From Acidobacteriota bacterium (GTDB lineage Bacteria; Acidobacteriota; Terriglobia; UBA7540), in the NCBI GenBank assembly GCA_021827245.1, contig JAKAWN010000322.1, positions 1-7,975 on the forward strand: DNA of 7,975 nt, read 5' to 3'. Under the pieces are notes generated by a model, which worked only from the letters and a program-made list of their open reading frames with translations, had not been told where the DNA came from and did not search any database. A program made the translations under genes and the position numbers. Below are positions 1 to 6,505 of this stretch, piece after piece. Within the stretch, counting starts at the first letter, position 1; each line of letters begins with the position of its first letter.

Positions 1-1252
1 TGCCCAGCATGCTCCGGGAATTGTCGTCGCCGTAGTAGATGCCCGGGGAGCTTGGCACGCCCCAGCCGACAAGACCGAAAGAAGGGCTCTTGGGATCATT
101 GCGCGGTCCATGGGCGAGCTCAGACTTAAAATAGATAAAGTCGTTCAGGTTCGCAGAGATTCTGCTGTTCCCGGGATTCTTTTCCACAACGCCTGAAAAG
201 GCCATGGCCATTGAAACCTCGCCTGCGCAGTCATTGCGCAGGTTCCATCCGACCGGCTGCGTTCCGTTCCACTCGATCTCGCTGGAAAACCCTTCCAGAA
301 TTCCATCACTCCCGTCTCCCGATGGCCAAGAGGGCGCGGGGTTGGAATGTGGGCCCGGAGTTTTGGCATTCTCGTATGCCGTCTGTTTCCAGGACGGGGC
401 GACAAATAATTTCGCGCTGGAAAACCACATAACTCCTTTTTGAAAGGCTTCCTTTTCGGTGCTATCCGGCAGGCGCTGACTTTTGTCAAAGGCAGGGTGA
501 ACAGCCGGAATCCAACGGAGCAAAGCGAATTGCTGTTTGGGAGAAAGCCATTCGAAGACCCACTTCCAGACGTACGGCCAGGCCGCTGAAGGTGCATATC
601 GGCCCTCGATGAACTCACTCAGCTTCGTGGTGGCGACCAGAATATCCCGGCTCGGGTGCTTGAAGAGGATGGGATGGACCCCATGTTGCGGAAGTCCGTA
701 AATAGCCGTGCTGAATCCCGCAACCCGTGCCAGGACCAGTTCGGGGGTCCGGGACGCAACAGGCACATAGATACAACCGTGGAGAGCGAGGATCCGGAGC
801 CGCTTAAGAGCGGGCCCGAAAGCGTTCGTGCCGACGACCGCGCGGTCAAGGATGTTATGGTACCTTCCGTAGGCCACATGTTGTGGTTTGCCGACGCTCA
901 AGTCCGGAATGAACGAAGGGAACTCGACGTAGAGGCGCAGCCGCTTCCTGGACGCCTCCTGATACACTCTGGCACCCACCTGGGTCGTATGATTTGGATA
1001 ACTATCAGCGAGGATCAGGAGCCCCGAACCCTGGGCGGCCCGGGCCACTGCCTCTTCCGGATGGTCGCAACGTGAACATGCGATGCCCGATGCTTTTGCC
1101 ACCCGGTAGAGGTCATTGTCCTCGCTGCAAATGAAATAGAGGGGATGCCGGGTCTGCGCCCCCGCCAGAACGGGGACGAAGGCCGCCAGAGGAATCGTTC
1201 CTAGCGCTTTCAGGACGTCACGGCGTCGAATTCCTGTTTCGTTCGTCTGCAT
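1..1252 (-). CDS. Tat-exported hypothetical protein, possible six-hairpin glycosidase-type enzyme (C-terminus cut by window edge)
   Basis: Continuous reading frame of 417 codons from ATG at 1252-1250 to the left edge, so the C-terminus is missing. The start is supported by GGGAG about 8 nt upstream. Residues 8-31 form a twin-arginine leader (RRRDVLK followed by a hydrophobic stretch ending AGA), so export to the periplasm is likely; there is no lipobox Cys. Residues about 37-215 alternate beta and alpha (YFICSEDNDLY, GLLILADSYP, RLRLYVEFPSF, ILVATTKLSEF), which resembles a ThuA/class-I-glutamine-amidotransferase-like fold. Residues about 260-417 are rich in Trp and Gly (MWFSSAKLF, PSWPSGDGSDGILEGF, WNLRNDCAGEVSMA, GIYYGDDNSRSMLG), a pattern I associate from memory with (alpha/alpha)6 six-hairpin glycosidase-like proteins. 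It is divergent from nanE across a shared control region. The reading frame and export call are strong; the fold assignments are recollection and the substrate is unknown. Confidence 0.7.
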   Translation of the reverse strand, partial: MQTNETGIRRRDVLKALGTIPLAAFVPVLAGAQTRHPLYFICSEDNDLYRVAKASGIACSRCDHPEEAVARAAQGSGLLILADSYPNHTTQVGARVYQEASRKRLRLYVEFPSFIPDLSVGKPQHVAYGRYHNILDRAVVGTNAFGPALKRLRILALHGCIYVPVASRTPELVLARVAGFSTAIYGLPQHGVHPILFKHPSRDILVATTKLSEFIEGRYAPSAAWPYVWKWVFEWLSPKQQFALLRWIPAVHPAFDKSQRLPDSTEKEAFQKGVMWFSSAKLFVAPSWKQTAYENAKTPGPHSNPAPSWPSGDGSDGILEGFSSEIEWNGTQPVGWNLRNDCAGEVSMAMAFSGVVEKNPGNSRISANLNDFIYFKSELAHGPRNDPKSPSFGLVGWGVPSSPGIYYGDDNSRSMLG

Positions 1253-1352
1253 CGATTTCTCCCGTCGGCGACAGAGGGGCCGTGGCATTCCAGCATCTTG
1301 GCAGGCGGGACTTTGCAAGCGGTTGCCGAATGCCAGTTCCGGTTTGAAATGC

Positions 1353-1380
1353 CGCAAGCGGGCTGAGGAACTCGCTTGCG
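1353..1380. promoter_or_regulatory. Candidate operator: perfect 8-bp inverted repeat over the -35 box
   Basis: CGCAAGCG (1353-1360) and CGCTTGCG (1373-1380) form a perfect inverted repeat with a 12-nt spacer. The right arm covers most of the TTGCGT -35 element (1376-1381). A further direct copy, GCAAGCGG, lies at 1315-1322 and matches 1354-1361 exactly. Placement in the divergent region between the exported protein and nanE fits a binding site for a sugar-responsive repressor acting on one or both directions. No regulator gene is in the window, so the protein that would bind is unknown. Confidence 0.45.
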
Positions 1381-1404
1381 TATGGTGCGCGGCCAAGCTA
1401 TAGT
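1376..1404 (+). promoter_or_regulatory. Sigma-70-like promoter for nanE and the kinase
   Basis: TTGCGT (1376-1381) is separated by exactly 17 bp from TATAGT (1399-1404). The -10 matches the consensus at five of six positions and the -35 at three (TTG). Transcription would begin near 1411, leaving a leader of about 65 nt before the nanE ATG at 1478. This arrangement argues against any nanE start upstream of about 1410. Confidence 0.5.
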
Positions 1405-1477
1405 TTCTTCAAGTCGAACCGGGCCACAATGGACATTGTCGATCAGTCCCGCCAGGTCCTGCGAGTCAAATATACTA

Positions 1478-2263
1478 ATGGTTACCCTGAAAAAAAGCAC
1501 CTCAATCCTGCAGCTTAAGGGAGGCCTGATTGTGTCGTGTCAGCCGCGACCGCACTCAGCCCTTGATCGTCCCAACTTTGTTGCCGCGATGGCAGCGGTT
1601 GCGGAGCAGCAAGGGGCCGTTGGTGTCAGGATCAGGGGCGCCCGCAACATTCGGGCGGTTCATCGGGCCGTAGGGATTCCCATTGTTGGCATCGAGAAGA
1701 CCAACTATCCGGACTCGGCGGTTTACATCACACCGACTCTGGAATCCGTTCGGCGCATTCATCGCGCAGGCGCTGAGATCATCGCCCTCGATGCCACGGA
1801 ACGCGCCCGGCCCTACAATCAGTCCCTTGCCAGAATCATTGACGAGTCAAGAACCCGTCTTGGTGCGCTTTTGATGGCCGACGTTGCCACCGTGCAGCAG
1901 GGGCTGGAAGCCGCGAAGCACGGCGTTAACCTGATCAGCACAACGCTCTACGGATACACGGAGGAGACGCAGGATTGCCAGGGTCCGGGATTCGATCTTC
2001 TTCGCCGACTGGTTCAGGAAGTTGATCTTCCGGTGATTCTTGAAGGCCGGGTGCACGAGCCCGAGCAGGTCCGCAAGGCCTTTGACCTGGGCGCCTACGC
2101 GGTGGTGGTCGGTACGGCCATCACTGACTTCGAATGGCTGACCCGCCGGTTCGTTGAAGCCTGCCCGACCGGCCACGAAAGCCGCCCTGCATCGCCCCGT
2201 CCAAAGAATTCGCTGAGCCGCTCGATTCCATCGGAGCGCACAGGAAGCAAGAAACGGCCATGA
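1478..2263 (+). CDS. nanE: N-acetylmannosamine-6-phosphate 2-epimerase (NanE)
   Basis: Interconverts ManNAc-6-P and GlcNAc-6-P in the cytoplasm, the step that feeds sialic acid or ManNAc into GlcNAc catabolism. The 261-residue product has the family's TIM-barrel motifs in order: LKGGLIVSCQ at 13-22, the GAVGVRIRG strand near 46-54, IPIVGIEK with the expected catalytic Lys74, AEIIALDATERARP near 99-112, ISTTLYGYT near 153-161, VILEGR with the expected catalytic Glu189, and AVVVGTAIT near the end of the barrel. ATG at 1478 is chosen because the in-frame TTG at 1376 is the promoter's -35 box; no clear Shine-Dalgarno precedes 1478. The E. coli enzyme has 229 residues; here about 30 polar, basic residues extend past the barrel and end in an ATGA overlap with the kinase. 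The family call is very secure; the physiological substrate source (sialic acid, ManNAc or a glycan) is not shown. Confidence 0.93.
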   Translation: MVTLKKSTSILQLKGGLIVSCQPRPHSALDRPNFVAAMAAVAEQQGAVGVRIRGARNIRAVHRAVGIPIVGIEKTNYPDSAVYITPTLESVRRIHRAGAEIIALDATERARPYNQSLARIIDESRTRLGALLMADVATVQQGLEAAKHGVNLISTTLYGYTEETQDCQGPGFDLLRRLVQEVDLPVILEGRVHEPEQVRKAFDLGAYAVVVGTAITDFEWLTRRFVEACPTGHESRPASPRPKNSLSRSIPSERTGSKKRP

Positions 2264-3267
2264 AGCTTTTCCTTGGAGTGGACGGCGGCCAGACGGCGAC
2301 TCGAACGGTTGTGGGCGACGAACAGGGCCGAATTGTGGCGCACTCGAGCGGCGGGCCCAGCAACCATACCGAGGAGCCCGGTGGCCCAGAGCGCCTGGAG
2401 CGCGTGATCCTGTCGACCATTCGCGAGGCCCTGACATCCATCCATGTCCCCGATCCTGCCCGCCACAAGTTTGCCGCCGCCTGCTTTGGCATGACCGGTG
2501 AAACCGACATCAAGACTCGAATCCTCAAACAAATTGTTCATACTGAGCGGCTGAGTGTGGTTCACGATTCGGTTAATGCACTGGCAGGAGCGACGGCAGG
2601 CCAGCCGGGAATCATTGTGATTGCCGGAACGGGTTCGGTGGCCCGCGGCATCAATGCGGAGGGGGAAGAAGCGCGAGTGGGCGGATGGGGCCACCAGTTC
2701 GGCGACGAAGGCAGCGCCTACTGGATCGGCCGCGAGGCCGTCCGCGCAACTCTTGCCCAGCATGACCGAACGGGACCGAAGACGATTCTGGCGCCCATGT
2801 TGTTCGACCGCCTTTCGGTGAGTTCGGCCTACGATTTAATGGCCAGGTATTATTCCGGCGAATTTTCCCGGGACCACCTGGCTGGATTGTCATCGTGGGT
2901 AAACGAAGCAGCCGAGTCTGGCGATGCGGTCGCCCGCGGGATACTTCAAAAAGCAGGGATGGATCTTGCGCAATTCGCTCTGCAGATAGTCTCTCTCCTT
3001 TTCTCACGGAAGTCTGGAGCCCGGCAGCGCACACAGGACACGGCCGGGCTACTCGTCTGCTACACCGGAGGGGTCTTCGGCAGCGAGCACGTTCTTTCCA
3101 GCTTCACGGAGAATGTACGAAGGGGGTATCCAGAAGCTAGAGTTCGCCCGGCGCTGCTTCTTCCGGTCTTCGGTTCCCTGCTGCTGGCCTATCGTGCCGC
3201 CGGTATATCGATCCCTCCGGACGTTTGCACCCGATGGGGTTTTCCTGATAGTGAGCGCGAACTGTAG
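2260..3267 (+). CDS. BadF/BadG/BcrA/BcrD-type amino-sugar kinase (GlcNAc- or ManNAc-kinase-like)
   Basis: Predicted cytoplasmic ATP-dependent kinase of the actin/hsp70/hexokinase fold, 335 residues, similar in length to N-acetylglucosamine kinases. Visible motifs: phosphate-1 loop LGVDGGQTATR (5-15, with Asp8), VHDSVNALAGA (101-111) with the probable catalytic base Asp103, phosphate-2 loop IAGTGSVARG (121-130), GGWGHQFGDEGSAYWIG (141-157) typical of GlcNAc kinases, and adenosine-site GGVFGS (270-275). The ATG sits inside the nanE stop (ATGA), and the only AGGA lies too far upstream (about 14 nt), so translation is probably coupled to nanE. The pairing with nanE suggests it makes ManNAc-6-P for the epimerase, or GlcNAc-6-P alongside it; sequence alone does not decide which. 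It is not a ROK-family NanK: the ROK zinc-binding CxCGxxGC motif is absent. Confidence 0.85.
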   Translation: MKLFLGVDGGQTATRTVVGDEQGRIVAHSSGGPSNHTEEPGGPERLERVILSTIREALTSIHVPDPARHKFAAACFGMTGETDIKTRILKQIVHTERLSVVHDSVNALAGATAGQPGIIVIAGTGSVARGINAEGEEARVGGWGHQFGDEGSAYWIGREAVRATLAQHDRTGPKTILAPMLFDRLSVSSAYDLMARYYSGEFSRDHLAGLSSWVNEAAESGDAVARGILQKAGMDLAQFALQIVSLLFSRKSGARQRTQDTAGLLVCYTGGVFGSEHVLSSFTENVRRGYPEARVRPALLLPVFGSLLLAYRAAGISIPPDVCTRWGFPDSEREL

Positions 3268-3269
3268 CC

Positions 3270-3311
3270 TGACGGCTTAGCGCAGGCAGCGGCCCTGGAA
3301 ACGTGCCGTCA
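3270..3311. terminator. Possible bidirectional stem between convergent genes
   Basis: TGACGGC (3270-3276) and GCCGTCA (3305-3311) form a perfect 7-bp inverted repeat in the 59-bp gap between the kinase stop and the DUF4434-like stop. A second, inner stem CAGG/CCTG (3283-3286 with 3294-3297) is possible. There is no T-tract next to it on either strand, so intrinsic termination is not demonstrated; position is the main argument. Confidence 0.35.
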
Positions 3312-3326
3312 CCATTATTGGCACCC

Positions 3327-4391
3327 TCAAGCATTTTTCACTTGCCGGTGGGCCTTCAGCCAGTCCACGTAAGCGGTGTAGAGCCGCGTGGATGCGGGGG
3401 TCCCACAGAAAGCCGCAGAGCCGGGCTTGTTCATCATGCCCTGGTATTGGTAGACCAGAATCTTCTCCACCCAGGGCGAAACGGCTTGCAGTTGCCGGAG
3501 GACTCGCGAAAAAGGTGCGGGCATCAGTGCACTCTTGTAAACGGCTCCCTGAAACTGGAAGATCTCGACGTCCGCCCAGATCGCCGACCGGTGTGCGCGG
3601 TCGTGAGCCTTTCTCAAGCCTTCGTAGAAAGATGGTGTCTCCTGCGGCGTCGATTTCCGCACGCCTACCTCGTCCTGGTAAGCGACGATGTCCACATCCA
3701 GCGACTCGAGCTGGCGGACGTACTTGTCGTCGGGTACGGCGACGCGCGTGCCATAGGGCGCGATCAGAATTTTCGCCCGGGGCGTCAACCGCCGGGCCAG
3801 CCGCGAACAGGTGTTGACATACCGAATAAACTCTTCTGAATAGTATCGGTCGATGAACGCTTCATTCGGCCAGTACCAGCCGTAGAAACTCGTGTGGTGG
3901 CTATAGAGCCGTGCAAGCTCCTCGATGGCCTGCAGGCGTTTCCGGGCGGCCACCGGGTCCGTGATGATGTGCGGGCTCTCCCAGTCGCCGTAGAAGCCGC
4001 CCCCGACAAAGAACTTGACACCATGCTTGTCCGCTGCCGACAGCACCGCTTCCATCAGATCGGGGCAGGCCAGCCGCCATGGCGCAAAAATTCTCGTGGA
4101 GAAAAAGGCACGGTAATAAAGAGCGGTTTCCATCAGCACCAGGTAATTCATCCCCACGTCCGCGATCTCTTTCACCTTTTCTTCCCACTGCCGCGAGGTG
4201 AAGCAGGCGCACTCTGGATTCCAATCGACGCCTTCCACAGTGGCGTGATGCTGGAATTCAAACCAGCTTCCTGAAATCGGTTTGATCGCCGCAGAAGTTG
4301 GCGCTGGCTGCGCGCTTTGCGGAAGCGCTCCCAGCGTGGCGCCGCCCGCCCCCAAAGCGTATAGGAATTCCCTCCGGTTGAGATCTGTCAT
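3327..4391 (-). CDS. Tat-exported DUF4434-like TIM-barrel protein, putative glycoside hydrolase
   Basis: A 354-residue protein. The leader DLNRREFLYALGAG (3-16) followed by a small-residue hydrophobic run is a twin-arginine signal, so it probably acts in the periplasm. The start at 4391 is fixed by a strong Shine-Dalgarno (AGGGAGGGT, 4398-4406 on the minus strand) 8 nt upstream; the frame is open further upstream to 4547 but that extension has no RBS and would bury the signal peptide. The mature part begins with ISGSWFEFQHH (39-49), then TIM-barrel-like strands: MNYLVLMETA (81-90), KFFVGGGFYGDW (126-137), FYGWYWPNEAF (169-179), KILIAPYG (207-214), DIVAYQDEVGV (234-244), IWADVEIFQF (271-280), KILVYQYQG (310-318). 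Glu177 and Glu276 are well placed as an acid/base and nucleophile pair. I match it to DUF4434 from memory; its substrate is unknown, but the neighbours suggest an amino-sugar-containing glycan. Confidence 0.75.
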   Translation of the reverse strand: MTDLNRREFLYALGAGGATLGALPQSAQPAPTSAAIKPISGSWFEFQHHATVEGVDWNPECACFTSRQWEEKVKEIADVGMNYLVLMETALYYRAFFSTRIFAPWRLACPDLMEAVLSAADKHGVKFFVGGGFYGDWESPHIITDPVAARKRLQAIEELARLYSHHTSFYGWYWPNEAFIDRYYSEEFIRYVNTCSRLARRLTPRAKILIAPYGTRVAVPDDKYVRQLESLDVDIVAYQDEVGVRKSTPQETPSFYEGLRKAHDRAHRSAIWADVEIFQFQGAVYKSALMPAPFSRVLRQLQAVSPWVEKILVYQYQGMMNKPGSAAFCGTPASTRLYTAYVDWLKAHRQVKNA

Positions 4392-4478
4392 TGTTACACC
4401 CTCCCTATTCTTGTCAGTCGCATTTTCAATCTGCGGCAAGATGCCTTGCTTGAAAAAACCAACCTCACCAGACCGACG

Positions 4479-4484
4479 ATTATA
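4479..4484 (-). promoter_or_regulatory. Candidate -10 box for the DUF4434-like gene
   Basis: The minus strand reads TATAAT, a perfect -10 consensus, 88 nt upstream of the ATG at 4391, giving a leader of about 80 nt. No good -35 lies at 16-18 bp; the nearest TTGGCA (4512-4507) is 22 bp away, too far for a standard promoter. An activator-dependent promoter would fit, but the call rests on one hexamer. Confidence 0.3.
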
Positions 4485-4820
4485 GGCCAGACTGCATCCG
4501 GAATAATGCCAACTTGCGTGACACCTTGAATTGCTTGCGTGGAGCACGTAGCACCTAGTTGTTCTTGAACTCCGCGGCTCTTGATCTCAAAGAAATGCGC
4601 TGAAGGAGCGCAACTCTGTGCGACCGGCTCATAATTCGTAATATCCTTCTCAACCCACAACGCTGAACTCAGAACATTTGTTTTTGTCATTCGCGGCTGG
4701 CGCACACATCAGCATTTTAATGTCTGCGATCAGCGAAGCTGACATAGAATGGCGTGATGCCAAAACCGCGTTGCTGCTTCGGAGAAAATCATCTTCGCTT
4801 TCTGAGCACCAGCCAGGTTG

Positions 4821-4885
4821 CGCAGACTCTGCGATGTCCAGACTCTGCGGCTCTTAATCTGAAAACGGGCAAAAACCCGCAGAGT
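4821..4885. repeat. Palindrome cluster upstream of the transporter
   Basis: CGCAGACTCTGCG (4821-4833) is a perfect 13-bp palindrome with a single central base. The 11-mer CAGACTCTGCG (4823-4833) recurs at 4839-4849, exactly 16 bp later. ACTCTGCGG (4842-4850) is then matched by its reverse complement CCGCAGAGT (4877-4885), allowing a 9-bp stem with a 26-nt loop. The cluster ends 57 bp before the transporter start, suiting an operator array or a leader-RNA hairpin. Confidence 0.45.
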
Positions 4886-4941
4886 TTCAAAGTCCTGAAA
4901 TTGTGTGCTGCCAGCGCCGCCCGCACAAAAAGGAAATTCCG

Positions 4942-6321
4942 GTGAAGAAGCCTCCCAAAGAGAATGGTTACGTGGATGAATTCATCAACTTGCGTTATGT
5001 CGTGTTCCTGGCCTGTACGGCGGCGATGGGAGGCATGCTTTTTGGATTCGATATCGCCATCATCACGGGCGCGGGTCCATTCATTACTCGCGCCTTTCAT
5101 TTAGGGGACCTCGGTCTCGGCTGGGCATTCAGTTCGTTGTTGTTTGGGTGCGTTCTCGGATCCTCGTTCGCCGGCAAACTCGCGGATCGCTACGGGCGCA
5201 GGCGGCTGCTGATATTCGTCGCCCTGCTGTTTGCTTCAACATCGGTCGCGGCGGCGGCAGCGGCCACCTTTGCCGGTTTCGTCACAGCTCGATTTCTGGG
5301 TGGCCTGGCCGTTGGCGGGGTTTCTCTCATCTCCCCTATGTATGTGGCGGAAGTCGCCCCGCCTACGATCCGGGGGCGGTTGGGAACTTTGTACCAGATG
5401 TCGATCGTTACTGGTGTCATCGTGTCTTACGGCATCAATTATCTTCTGCGAGATGCCGGCGCCAATAATTGGAGATGGATGTTCCTGACCGGAGTCGTGC
5501 CTTCCGCGGTATTCCTGCTGTTCGTCGCAATGGCGCCGGAAACGCCGCGCTTCCTGGCCATGGCCGGCAAATCGCAGGAAGCCCTTGAAGTGCTCGATCG
5601 GATCGCCGACTCGAAAACCGCTCAATCGCAGCTCAGTGAGATCACAGCAAACCTGCACAAGGAACCGCAAGCCTGGCGCGGACTGTTAAGGCCCGGAGTC
5701 CGCCGCGCGCTCGTGGCCAGCGTCGGCCTGGCGATTCTTGTCCAGGTCTCAGGCATCAACACCATCGTTGACTATGCGCCCGCAATCTTTCAGTCAGCCG
5801 GCTGGAAAGTGAATACTGCTCTGGCCTCAACTGTGGTAGTTGGCATAACGGAGTTTTTGTTCACCATCGTCTCGCTCTGGGCCATTGACCGGTACGGCCG
5901 CAAGCCGCTCTATATCACCGGGTCGTTCGGCATGGCGCTCTCTCTTCTGGCTTTGTTCGCTACCGTCCTGGAGGGCCGCTTTCAGGGGCCAATTGTTCTC
6001 GCACTCATCCTGACGTATCTTGCTTTTTTTTCTGCCTGCATTGGACCCGTGTTCTGGACGTTGGTGCCGGAGATCTTTCCGAATGATGTCCGGGGGATCG
6101 CAATGACCGTGCCAGTGCTGATTCAATGGGTGGCTAATGCCATCGTGGTCCTCTTTTTCCCTTATGCATTTCACGTGCTGGGCAAGGGATTCACATTCAC
6201 TTTTCTCATGCTGATGTCACTGGCGCAAGGGGCCTTCACGTGGCGCTACGTGCCGGAAACAAAGAACAAGCGGCTGGAGGAAATTGAAGCGTATTGGACC
6301 GCTTTCAAACAACCCCTCTGA
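4942..6321 (+). CDS. MFS sugar porter family transporter (XylE/GalP/GLUT type)
   Basis: Inner-membrane, 12-helix secondary transporter, probably a sugar/H+ symporter; 459 residues from GTG at 4942, which has AGGA 7 nt upstream. An in-frame GTG at 4903 would add 13 residues but lacks an RBS. Sugar-porter signatures appear in order: GMLFGFD (31-37, with the proton-linked Asp37), GKLADRYGRRR (78-88), RFLGG...YVAEVAP near 117-140, RGRLGTLYQ (144-152), PETPRF (199-204), QVSGINTIVDYAP (268-280), IDRYGRKP (315-322), GPVFWTLVPEIFP (368-380), VPETKNKRLEEIE (437-449). Compared with XylE as I remember it, Gln152, Gln268, Asn273, Trp372 and Gln395 are kept in the pocket, but Asp277 replaces Tyr298 and Glu304 replaces Asn325. 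The neighbours suggest import of an amino sugar or oligosaccharide product; the substrate is unproven. Confidence 0.9.
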   Translation: MKKPPKENGYVDEFINLRYVVFLACTAAMGGMLFGFDIAIITGAGPFITRAFHLGDLGLGWAFSSLLFGCVLGSSFAGKLADRYGRRRLLIFVALLFASTSVAAAAAATFAGFVTARFLGGLAVGGVSLISPMYVAEVAPPTIRGRLGTLYQMSIVTGVIVSYGINYLLRDAGANNWRWMFLTGVVPSAVFLLFVAMAPETPRFLAMAGKSQEALEVLDRIADSKTAQSQLSEITANLHKEPQAWRGLLRPGVRRALVASVGLAILVQVSGINTIVDYAPAIFQSAGWKVNTALASTVVVGITEFLFTIVSLWAIDRYGRKPLYITGSFGMALSLLALFATVLEGRFQGPIVLALILTYLAFFSACIGPVFWTLVPEIFPNDVRGIAMTVPVLIQWVANAIVVLFFPYAFHVLGKGFTFTFLMLMSLAQGAFTWRYVPETKNKRLEEIEAYWTAFKQPL

Positions 6322-6359
6322 GCCCGCAGGGTCTCGATTCTCAGGAAGCTCTGCGAGCT
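6320..6359 (+). terminator. Weak tandem hairpins after the transporter
   Basis: GAGCCC-GCA-GGGTCTC (6320-6335) folds as a 6-bp stem with one bulged T and starts inside the stop codon; AGCTC-TGC-GAGCT (6347-6359) is a perfect 5-bp hairpin with a 3-nt loop. No T-run follows either, so a strong intrinsic terminator is not supported. The rest of the 184-bp convergent gap to 6505 holds nothing else I can identify. Confidence 0.25.
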
Positions 6360-6505
6360 CATGTAAGTATTTGTGGGGAACGCAGAACGGGCCAGCCTGG
6401 GCTATTTCTTTCAAACGAGATGGGGACTGTTGCGCGATAACCTTACGGCTACCGCCCCTGGCGTCTGTACGGTCCGCGATTAGGTGCGGCGCGACACTTC
6501 CCAAT

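Larger units (their letters stand above)
4392..4941. other. Non-coding divergent region, 550 bp
   Basis: No convincing gene is present: short frames here lack ribosome sites and recognisable motifs. The stretch separates the divergent starts of the DUF4434-like gene and the transporter and is long for such a compact window. It contains a minus-strand TATAAT, a cluster of CAGACTCTGCG palindromes near the transporter, and an imperfect 24-nt direct repeat (4569-4592 against 4842-4865, 20 identities). A small RNA, a multi-site operator or a decayed gene are all possible; none is shown. Confidence 0.5.

Noticed and set aside
145..1075. Open frames at 145-618 and 619-879 (minus) and 656-1075 (plus)
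   Set aside because: All overlap the minus-strand Tat-exported gene, whose frame is uninterrupted from 1252 to the edge and shows a signal peptide and protein-like composition.
1376..1477. Upstream TTG start for nanE at 1376
   Set aside because: This TTG is part of the -35 hexamer, and the 34 extra residues do not resemble the NanE N-terminus.
1847..2763. Two long minus-strand open frames opposite nanE and the kinase
   Set aside because: The opposite strand carries well-conserved enzymes; the antisense translations are low-complexity and show no motif.
4484..4507. TTGGCA to TATAAT as a full promoter on the minus strand
   Set aside because: The spacing is 22 bp, outside the normal 16-18 bp range, so only the -10 box is reported.
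4392..4547. N-terminal extension of the DUF4434-like protein to 4547
   Set aside because: The start at 4391 has a strong ribosome site and places a Tat motif at the N-terminus; the extension would bury the signal.
4754..4945. 63-codon plus-strand frame before the transporter
   Set aside because: No ribosome site, no motif, and it spans the palindrome cluster; it is better read as non-coding.
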